From: Clostridiales bacterium
Lineage (GTDB): Bacteria; Bacillota; Clostridia; Lachnospirales; Anaerotignaceae
NCBI GenBank assembly: GCA_021202325.1
Contig: JAJQDF010000031.1
Span: forward strand, 1 to 7,072
Direction: 5' to 3'
DNA length: 7,072 bases
The notes below the pieces were generated by a model, which saw only the letters and a program-made list of their open reading frames with translations, was not told the origin of the DNA and made no database searches. Each line of letters begins with the position of its first letter. Within the stretch, counting starts at the first letter, position 1. Positions 1-5,449 of this stretch are shown here, in pieces. The translations under genes and the position numbers were made by a program.

Positions 1-131
1 CTTCGGAAGTGAATTCCTCAGGCGGTGTCTGTTATACATAATAGTTACCTGAAAATAATAACTCTAAATTTTATATAAATCTCAATTTTGCCGACAAAAG
101 CAGTGAACGTCCGAGGAATTCACTTCCGAGG
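1..131. repeat. MITE-like inverted-repeat element (left end at the window edge)
   Basis: Bases 3-19 are an exact 17-bp inverted complement of 113-129. Extending the comparison to 1-31 against 101-131 gives 25 matches in 31, so the arms behave like terminal inverted repeats about 30 bp long around an AT-rich core of about 70 bp with no coding potential. The right arm also contains the octamer TCCGAGGA twice (110-117 and 125-132). This size and structure fit a miniature inverted-repeat transposable element or a dispersed intergenic repeat. Because the left arm touches base 1, the outer border and any target duplication on that side cannot be seen. A long-range RNA stem is an alternative. No transposase is nearby. 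Confidence 0.5.
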
Positions 132-158
132 ACGGCGAAACTTAGGAAAAACCAATGT

Positions 159-192
159 AACCGGAAAAGTTTCTACTGGAACTTTTCCGGTT
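159..192. terminator. Perfect 13-bp hairpin, possible second or opposing terminator
   Basis: Bases 159-171 pair exactly with 180-192 around an 8-nt loop (172-179). On the plus strand the stem is followed only by a weak T-rich stretch (GGTTGCTT). On the minus strand a T run appears about 7 nt after the stem, at 146-150. Neither is a canonical U-tract, so it may be a back-up terminator for the operon, a terminator for a gene entering from the left, or a transcript-stabilising 3' stem-loop. Confidence 0.45.
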
Positions 193-200
193 GCTTCCAC

Positions 201-234
201 AAGAAAAGCCCGAAACCAACAAGGTTTCGGGCTT
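201..234 (-). terminator. Rho-independent terminator of the transporter operon
   Basis: Bases 206-217 pair exactly with 223-234 (12 bp including a GCCCG core) around the 5-nt loop 218-222. Read on the minus strand, the stem runs directly into a T-rich tail (GGCTTTTCTT). It starts 14 nt past the stop codon of the last ATPase gene, as expected for the end of the operon. A further small perfect hairpin (235-240 with 244-249, 3-nt loop) touches the last base of the stop codon just before it. Confidence 0.88.
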
Positions 235-248
235 AGCGGCCTTGCCGC

Positions 249-1235
249 TTAGTACTTGTGACACGCACACATATGTCCCGGGGAGATTTCTTTAAGCTCA
301 GGGAGCTCTTTGAAGCATATATCCTCCGCAACAGGACATCTTTGGCAAAAACGGCATCCGGGCGGAATATCTATTGGGCTCGGAGGATTTCCGTTTATGG
401 CCGGAGCTTCTTCACGTTTTCTGGGATCCAGATTCGGCGATGAGCGAATCAGTATATCCGTATAAGGATGAAGCGGCTTTGAATATATGTCCTTTGTATC
501 GCCTAACTCGACAATCTTGCCGAGATACATAACCGCCACTCTGTCGGCTATATAATAAACTACGTTAAGGTTATGGGAAATAAACAGTATGGTAAGACTG
601 TATTCCTTCTGAAGCTCCTTAAGAAGGTTCAAAATCTGCGCCTGAATTGATATGTCAAGGGCAGAAACCGGCTCGTCGGTAACGAGGAACTTGGGGTTAA
701 CCGCCAGCGCTCTGGCAATTCCAATCCTTTGGCGCTGTCCTCCCGAAAATTCGCTGGGGAACCTGTCTATGGAATCCTGGCTCATACCAACCTTTTCAAG
801 TATATCGTTTATTTTTTCGTCAACTTCGTTCTCAGTGCAGATCTTATGGTATAAAAATTCCTCTTTAAGCATATCGCCTACCGTCATTCTTGGGTTCAGC
901 GATGAATAGGGATCCTGGAATACCATCTGGCTGTTTCTCTTGAGCGGCCTCAGTTCCTTTTGGCTTATTTTGGTTATGTCCTTGCCTTCCATTATAATTT
1001 GGCCGGAATCGGGCTCGTAAAGCCTTATTATCGTACGGGCAAATGAGCTTTTTCCGCAGCCGCTCTCGCCAACAAGCGCCAATACCTCGTTTTCGTATAT
1101 GTCAAGGTCTATATCGTCAACGGCCTTAACCGATTTCTGCGGTTTGCGGGCTATTGCCTCTGTTATTTTTCTTGGGATAGGGAAATATTTTTTCAGGTGT
1201 TTTATTTCGAGAAGCTTAGTTCTTTCTTCACACAT
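249..1235 (-). CDS. dppF: Peptide ABC transporter ATP-binding protein, DppF/OppF type
   Basis: This is the second ATPase of the importer; it pairs with the DppD-type subunit at the cytoplasmic face of the permeases. The complete nucleotide-binding set is visible, numbered from the ATG at 1235 (328 aa): Walker A GESGCGKSS at 56-64, Q-loop VFQDP with Q107, ABC signature FSGGQRQR at 163-170, Walker B FLVTDEP at 183-189, D-loop SALD at 191-194 and switch H221. The C-terminal oligopeptide-transporter extension (KPLHPYT at 253-259) carries cysteines 294, 300, 307 and 325. The switch region reads SHNL where SHDL is usual. In-frame starts also exist upstream (TTG at 1256, ATG at 1253), but only the ATG at 1235 has a well-placed AAGGTGA site, so it is chosen. 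It overlaps the preceding gene by 8 nt, implying translational coupling. The Dpp versus Opp name is by family only. Confidence 0.93.
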   Translation of the reverse strand: MCEERTKLLEIKHLKKYFPIPRKITEAIARKPQKSVKAVDDIDLDIYENEVLALVGESGCGKSSFARTIIRLYEPDSGQIIMEGKDITKISQKELRPLKRNSQMVFQDPYSSLNPRMTVGDMLKEEFLYHKICTENEVDEKINDILEKVGMSQDSIDRFPSEFSGGQRQRIGIARALAVNPKFLVTDEPVSALDISIQAQILNLLKELQKEYSLTILFISHNLNVVYYIADRVAVMYLGKIVELGDTKDIYSKPLHPYTDILIRSSPNLDPRKREEAPAINGNPPSPIDIPPGCRFCQRCPVAEDICFKELPELKEISPGHMCACHKY

Positions 1236-2265
1236 TATTATCACCTTCTTCATCAATACTTATAAGGCCCTCTGCGCCAATGAGCTTTTCATGGTAATGA
1301 CATCTTACCATGTGTCCCGGAGCAATTTCTGTCATTTCCGGCAAAGCTGTGTCGCATATTTCCTCCTTAAAGGGACACCTAGGTGCAAAGGGACAGCCTT
1401 CAGGAAGCTCCGCCAGCGACGGTGCTGAACCCTTAATCGGTTTAAGCGAAGAGTTCTTTTTCTCGGTACTGGGAAGAGCATCTATAAGTCCCTTGGTGTA
1501 GGGGTGCCTGGGGGTTGTGAAAAGCGTAAGTGTATCCGCTGTTTCAACAAAATATCCCGCATACATTACGGCAACACGGTCGCACATCTGGCTGACAACA
1601 CCCAAGTCATGGGTTATAAGCAGTACGCTCATTCCAAGCTGGCCTTTTATCTGATTTATCAGTTTTATAATCTGATCCTGTATCGTTACATCAAGAGCCG
1701 TCGTAGGTTCATCGGCTATAAGAAGATTGGGATTGGCAGCAAGGGTTATGGCAATCATTGCTCTCTGCCTCATGCCTCCGGAAAACTGATGTATGTACTC
1801 CTTGAGTCTTTTTTCGGGCGAAGGTATTCCAACAAGACGGAGCATTTCGATTGCTCTCTCTTCCTTTTGTTCTTTGGTCATGTCCGTGCCGATAAACTGC
1901 TCATACATCTGGGCTTTTATGGTAAGAACAGGGTTGAGGGCAGTCATGGGCTCCTGGAATATCATGCCTATTTCTTTTCCTCTTATTTTTCTCAGCTTAT
2001 CATTGGAAAGCTTTAAAATATCTTCGCCTTTGTATAATATTTCTCCGCTTGGGATTTTCGCATTTTCTGCAAGCAGACGTATTATGGCTCTGCTTGTGGT
2101 GCTCTTTCCGCAGCCGCTCTCGCCTACAAATCCGAAGGTTTCACCCTTTTTTATATCAAAGCTTACTCCGTTTACAGCCTTCATTTCCCGTCCGTTGGAG
2201 TAAAATCTAACATTCAAATCTTTGACTTCCAGCAAAACATCGCCGGTATTAATATTATCGCTCAT
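1228..2265 (-). CDS. dppD: Peptide ABC transporter ATP-binding protein, DppD/OppD type
   Basis: This is the first ATPase of the importer and hydrolyses ATP to drive substrate passage through the two permeases. It is a complete 345-aa protein of usual family length. Visible motifs are Walker A GESGCGKST at 48-56, Q-loop FQEP with Q104, ABC signature FSGGMRQR at 161-168, Walker B LLIADEP at 181-187, D-loop TALD at 189-192 and switch H219 in THDLGVV. The M in SGGM and the C-terminal segment TPRHPYTKGL (251-260) are typical of DppD/OppD. Cysteines 291, 297, 304 and 322 form a four-Cys tail which in some family members binds an iron-sulfur cluster. The ATG at 2265 follows a near-perfect ribosome site (AGGAGGTGAC, 2271-2280). 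The gene begins 21 nt after the DppC-type gene and overlaps the next ATPase. The substrate is unknown; peptide is favoured. Confidence 0.95.
   Translation of the reverse strand: MSDNINTGDVLLEVKDLNVRFYSNGREMKAVNGVSFDIKKGETFGFVGESGCGKSTTSRAIIRLLAENAKIPSGEILYKGEDILKLSNDKLRKIRGKEIGMIFQEPMTALNPVLTIKAQMYEQFIGTDMTKEQKEERAIEMLRLVGIPSPEKRLKEYIHQFSGGMRQRAMIAITLAANPNLLIADEPTTALDVTIQDQIIKLINQIKGQLGMSVLLITHDLGVVSQMCDRVAVMYAGYFVETADTLTLFTTPRHPYTKGLIDALPSTEKKNSSLKPIKGSAPSLAELPEGCPFAPRCPFKEEICDTALPEMTEIAPGHMVRCHYHEKLIGAEGLISIDEEGDNNV
1241..1250 (-). promoter_or_regulatory. Ribosome binding site deciding the start of the last ATPase
   Basis: The minus strand reads AAGAAGGTGA here, 5 nt before the ATG at 1235. 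It lies inside the last codons of the upstream ATPase gene. The alternative starts at 1253 and 1256 have only AGAGGG about 14 nt away, which is too far for efficient use. Confidence 0.7.
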
Positions 2266-2270
2266 AGTTT

Positions 2271-2280
2271 GTCACCTCCT
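2271..2280 (-). promoter_or_regulatory. Very strong Shine-Dalgarno site for the DppD-type gene
   Basis: The minus strand reads AGGAGGTGAC, close to full complementarity with the 16S rRNA 3' end, 5 nt before the ATG at 2265. It sits in the 21-nt gap after the second permease and suggests efficient reinitiation at the ATPase genes. Confidence 0.75.
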
Positions 2281-2286
2281 CATATA

Positions 2287-3108
2287 TCAACGGCCTTTTT
2301 GCCTTAATCTGTCCGACAGACCGTCGCCGATAAGGCTGAAGCCAAGGCCGGTAACAACAAGGAAAATACCGGGGAATATTGTTATCCACCATGCTACTGA
2401 CAAAAATGATTTGCCTCCGGATATAATTGCGCCCCACTCGGGTGTGGGAGCCTGAACACCAAGGCCGAGATAACTCATAGCTGCGCCTGACATCATACAC
2501 ATAACTATGTCGGATGCTCCGTAAACTATGGCGCTGGAAAGAACGTTTGGTATTATGCTTCTGAATATTATTCTTAAATCGCTGTAGCCAAGAACCTTGG
2601 CAGCCTCAACATATTCCATATTTTTAACTACAAGAACTTCGCTTCGCACAAGCCTTGTGTATTCCTTCCATCCTACCAGCCACATGGATATGAAGAGAGC
2701 CTTTATTCCGGCGCCTGTGATGGCAACTATGGCAATGGCCAGTACCATGTAAGGGAATGCCATGAATATATCCAGCACTCTCATAAGGAAGGCATCAACT
2801 TTTCCGCCGTAATATCCGGATATTATACCTACGGCCGTTCCGATAAAGAACGGAACTATCATTGCTCCGACTCCTATGAACAGGTCTATTCTTGTTGAGT
2901 ATATAACCCTTGAAAAAATATCTCTGCCGTAGTTATCGGTTCCGAAAATATGCTCGCTGGACGGAGCCATCAGCATAGCCTGAGAATCTATAGCCTCCGG
3001 ATCAAAGGATGTGAATGCGGAGGGGAATAACGCCAAAATGACTGCTATTCCGACTATTATAATGCCTATGGTAAGGGAAACATTTATTTTTATCGGTTTT
3101 TTATTCAT
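2287..3108 (-). CDS. dppC: Peptide ABC transporter permease, DppC/OppC type
   Basis: This is the second membrane subunit of the importer (273 aa, normal for the family). The N-terminus has a short cytoplasmic part and a first membrane segment at about 12-32. It is followed by the hallmark DppC stretch ending in HIFGTDNYGRDIFSR (53-67), then hydrophobic segments at about 75-97, 111-131, 136-147 and two or more near the C-terminus. The ATPase-docking EAA loop is clear at 166-188 (YVEAAKVLG, then IIPN). YYGGKVDAFLMRVLDIFMAFP (99-119) is also diagnostic of this subfamily. The ATG at 3108 is preceded by GAGGG (3116-3120) with a 7-nt spacer, and the gene lies 16 nt after the DppB-type permease. The two permeases should form the heterodimeric channel. 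Family assignment is secure; substrate is inferred from context. Confidence 0.95.
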   Translation of the reverse strand: MNKKPIKINVSLTIGIIIVGIAVILALFPSAFTSFDPEAIDSQAMLMAPSSEHIFGTDNYGRDIFSRVIYSTRIDLFIGVGAMIVPFFIGTAVGIISGYYGGKVDAFLMRVLDIFMAFPYMVLAIAIVAITGAGIKALFISMWLVGWKEYTRLVRSEVLVVKNMEYVEAAKVLGYSDLRIIFRSIIPNVLSSAIVYGASDIVMCMMSGAAMSYLGLGVQAPTPEWGAIISGGKSFLSVAWWITIFPGIFLVVTGLGFSLIGDGLSDRLRQKGR

Positions 3109-3124
3109 ATATCATCCCTCACTT

Positions 3125-4066
3125 TCAGCTAAGCTTAACACGGGGGTCGAGTATTGAATACAAAATATCCGTTATGAGGTTGATTACCATAACAACCACA
3201 ACGAACATTATAATAATTCCCTGAACAACCGCATAATCCCTTGCGTAAATACTGGTTACAAGAAGTGCGCCGATTCCCGGAAGGGTAAATACGTTCTCAA
3301 TTACAATACTTCCGCCGAACATAGCTATTATTTTCAATGAGAGAAGCGTTGTTGTGGGAATAAGAGCGTTCCTTACTATATGGAAGCTGCTTATTCTTAA
3401 ATGAGATAATCCCTTACTTTTGGCATAATCAACATAATCGCTGTTTTTAATGTCAATAACATTGCTTCTAAGGTTCCTTATAAGTACTGCAGATACACCT
3501 ATGGCCTGAGTTATACTGGGAAGTATAAGACCAATAAAATGATCTGCAATAGTGTCGCCCCAGCCTGATACGGGTAATATTTTAAGTCTTACCGCAAATA
3601 TTGTAAGAAGTACAAGTCCAATCCAGAACGCTGGAACAGAAAGTCCTATAAGAGCAATAACTCTTATGATTGAATCAGGAAGCTTATCCTTTTTAATTCC
3701 GGCAATATATCCGGGTATAAAGCTGAATATTATTGTAAAAAATGTTGACATAATGGTAAGCCATATTGTAGTGCCAACCCTTGAAAGTATTAAATCTGTA
3801 ACGGGCATGCTGAACTTTATGGAATCACCGAGGTCAAGGGTGAATATGCCTTTAAAATAAAGTATCAGCTGTGTTAAGTACGATTCATTAAGTCCAAGCT
3901 TTTCTCTAAGAGCAGCAAGTGACTCGGCAGTGGCTCTTTCACCAAGCATTACCATAGCCGGATCGCCCGGAATAGCTCTTATAAGTACAAATATTAGAAT
4001 AGCAACTATAAAAAATACAGGTATCATCTGTAAAATACGTTTTAAAATATAATTGAGCACATCCAT
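3125..4066 (-). CDS. dppB: Peptide ABC transporter permease, DppB/OppB type
   Basis: This is the first membrane subunit of the importer (313 aa, usual length). A first membrane helix at about 11-29 leads into RAIPGDPA (30-37), a hallmark of DppB/OppB proteins. A soluble extracytoplasmic part (about 40-95) contains LREKLGLNESYLTQ and LDLGDSIKFSMPV, both family-typical. Further helices lie at about 99-122, 134-159, 177-198 and two in the C-terminal third. The EAA docking loop is at 211-237 (YVDYAKSKGLS then RNALIP). The last residues (ILDPRVKLS) match the usual DPR ending. The ATG at 4066 lies 1 nt past the amidohydrolase stop codon, and its ribosome site falls inside that gene, so the two are probably translationally coupled. 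This ties the enzyme to the transporter. The substrate cannot be inferred from the permease itself. Confidence 0.95.
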   Translation of the reverse strand: MDVLNYILKRILQMIPVFFIVAILIFVLIRAIPGDPAMVMLGERATAESLAALREKLGLNESYLTQLILYFKGIFTLDLGDSIKFSMPVTDLILSRVGTTIWLTIMSTFFTIIFSFIPGYIAGIKKDKLPDSIIRVIALIGLSVPAFWIGLVLLTIFAVRLKILPVSGWGDTIADHFIGLILPSITQAIGVSAVLIRNLRSNVIDIKNSDYVDYAKSKGLSHLRISSFHIVRNALIPTTTLLSLKIIAMFGGSIVIENVFTLPGIGALLVTSIYARDYAVVQGIIIMFVVVVMVINLITDILYSILDPRVKLS

Positions 4067-4067
4067 G

Positions 4068-5258
4068 CTAATACCACCTCTTTTCGTTTCTATCCGTATT
4101 CCAAGCCTCCCTGCCGTTTATATACACTTTTTTAAGCTTTGTGGTATAGTGGAAGGGATCTCCGCTGAATACGTTAAAATCTGTATCGTTTCCCTCTTTA
4201 AGGGAACCAACCCTGTTATCAATGCCGAGTATTTGAGCCGGATATATGGTTATGAGCTTTATGCCGTCCTCCCAGGACACGCCTTCTTTGACCGCCAGCT
4301 GTGCCAGCAGGAGCAAATGCTCTATGGGAGTGCATCCATGGTCGGTTATAAGAGCTGTTTTTACACCGTTATTAAGCAAAACAGGAACGGTGGAATATCC
4401 TGTATTCCTCGTTTCGTTGCTGTACCGCCATGACAATGCAGTGCCAAAGCATACAGGAATTCCTTTTTCGCTTAATTGGTTCAAAACCTCAACAGCATCG
4501 AGGCCATGTTCTATAATTATATTTATACCGAACTCCTCCGAAAGCTTTATGGCTGAGAGTATATCGTCGCTTCTGAAAGCATGTATCCTAAAGGGAATAT
4601 TCCCCTTAAGCACTTCACACACGGCTTCATAACCCGGCTGTTTCAAAAATGGGGTATTGTTTCTGATTGCCATTTCTTTATTTTCCGAATAAAAAATAGC
4701 TTTATAAAAGCAATCCCGTATAACCGATATGTTTCCGCCTCTGCTTGTGGCAGAGGAAGTATATTTAGATTCATTTTTTGGGATTTCGCCCAGAGCCCCC
4801 TTAAGGCAGGAAATCTCGGATATAAAGCGGTTTTCTATATCTCCGGCTGTTTTTACAATACAGCCCGTTCCGCTTATGGCAAGACCGCTTCCCGTAAGTA
4901 TGCTGACGGTTGTGACTCCGCCGGATAGGGCATCGTCAAAGGCAGCATCGTTGAAATTTATTGAGTCGGCGGCATTTATAAACGGAGTAACCGCACCTAA
5001 ATGGTTTTCCGAAAGGTCGTCTCCGGCAGAACCTATTACGGATTCCTGTATGCCTATATGGGTGTGGGCATCGATAAATCCCGGGGTAATTATACATCCG
5101 TCCAAATCGGATATTTCAGCCTGCTTAGGAATATTTTTAAGATCCTCGCCGCAGTACAATATTTTACCGCTGTCATCGTCCCATAGGATAATGCCCTTGT
5201 CCATAATTGAGCTGAAACAAGATACTATTTTGGCGTTTACTATTGCTTTTACTCCCAT
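4068..5258 (-). CDS. Metal-dependent amidohydrolase, imidazolonepropionase-like (COG1228 group)
   Basis: This is a predicted cytoplasmic hydrolase of the amidohydrolase superfamily (396 aa, no signal peptide or membrane segment). Visible features are an N-terminal beta-sandwich start (MGVKAIVNAKIV), the metal-binding HxH in GFIDAHTHIG (H65, H67), SGGVTTVSILTGSG (112-125), KGALGEIPKN (153-162), RIHAFRSDDI (H226), IIEHGLDA (H251), ITDHGCTP (D306) and a closing sandwich segment NRVGSLKEGNDTDFNVFSGDP (348-368). H65, H67, H226, H251 and D306 are the expected metal and catalytic residues, all present. This pattern resembles the COG1228 group, which includes imidazolonepropionase but also dipeptidases and carboxypeptidases acting on Xaa-Pro or Xaa-Arg/Lys. 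The motifs fit the latter type at least as well as HutI, and no other histidine-degradation gene is present. The ATG at 5258 has a TAAGGAG site (5268-5274). Its place between the binding protein and the permeases suggests it hydrolyses the imported compound. The exact reaction is unknown. Confidence 0.85.
   Translation of the reverse strand: MGVKAIVNAKIVSCFSSIMDKGIILWDDDSGKILYCGEDLKNIPKQAEISDLDGCIITPGFIDAHTHIGIQESVIGSAGDDLSENHLGAVTPFINAADSINFNDAAFDDALSGGVTTVSILTGSGLAISGTGCIVKTAGDIENRFISEISCLKGALGEIPKNESKYTSSATSRGGNISVIRDCFYKAIFYSENKEMAIRNNTPFLKQPGYEAVCEVLKGNIPFRIHAFRSDDILSAIKLSEEFGINIIIEHGLDAVEVLNQLSEKGIPVCFGTALSWRYSNETRNTGYSTVPVLLNNGVKTALITDHGCTPIEHLLLLAQLAVKEGVSWEDGIKLITIYPAQILGIDNRVGSLKEGNDTDFNVFSGDPFHYTTKLKKVYINGREAWNTDRNEKRWY
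4074..4081 (-). promoter_or_regulatory. Ribosome binding site of the DppB-type permease inside the enzyme gene
   Basis: The minus strand reads AGAGGTGG, seven bases before the ATG at 4066, and overlaps the last codons of the amidohydrolase, whose TAG stop is at 4068-4070. With only one base between stop and start, ribosomes finishing the enzyme can reinitiate on the permease. Confidence 0.65.
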
Positions 5259-5289
5259 TTCACATTTCTCCTTAGTTAAACAGATAACA

Positions 5290-5391
5290 AAAGAGGCTGT
5301 GCATTAAGACTTAACAGACAAAGACATAGTATAGATTCTCTTTCAAAATTACTATTCTTTGCATGTTTTCTTTATTGCACAGCCCCTCTTT
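5290..5391. repeat. Near-palindromic element with IS-like ends, between binding protein and enzyme genes
   Basis: The outer arms GGCTGTGCA (5295-5303) and TGCACAGCC (5376-5384) pair exactly, continued outward by AAAGAG (5289/5290-5294) against CTCTTT (5386-5391) with a small bulge. A second inner stem joins CAAAGA-C-ATAGTA (5319-5331) to TACTATTCTTTG (5350-5361) with one bulged C. The element is therefore folded along almost its entire length. Ends reading GGGGCTGTGCAATAA resemble terminal repeats of some clostridial insertion sequences, so a MITE is likely. The copies of TAACA at 5285-5289 and 5395-5399 flank it, but the right one is 3 nt away from the arm, so they are not a clean target duplication. 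As RNA on the minus strand, the stem ends in CTCTTTTGTT and could act as a partial terminator. Confidence 0.65.
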
Positions 5392-5449
5392 ATTTAACAC
5401 TTACAATGTGCTATTTATGAATCTAAATCTATCGATTATGTATCACCTA

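Noticed and set aside
1504..2016. Plus-strand open frame of 170 codons opposite the DppD-type gene
   Set aside because: It lies wholly opposite an ATPase gene with all catalytic motifs, has no recognisable domain, and is a shadow of that coding strand.
4068..5258. Histidine-degradation imidazolonepropionase (hutI)
   Set aside because: No hut genes are nearby, and the KGALGE, RIHAFRSDDI and IIEHG motifs resemble the peptidase-like COG1228 members at least as well. The gene sits in a peptide transporter operon, so the symbol is not justified.
4729..5307. Plus-strand open frame of 192 codons opposite the amidohydrolase
   Set aside because: It is antisense to a conserved enzyme and runs into the intergenic repeat; its translation shows no family resemblance.
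5326..5350. TATACT and TTGAAA on the minus strand as an internal promoter for the enzyme and transporter genes
   Set aside because: The spacing between the two hexamers is about 7 nt, far from 17, and no other -35 fits the TATACT. The bases are also part of the element's inner stem and loop.
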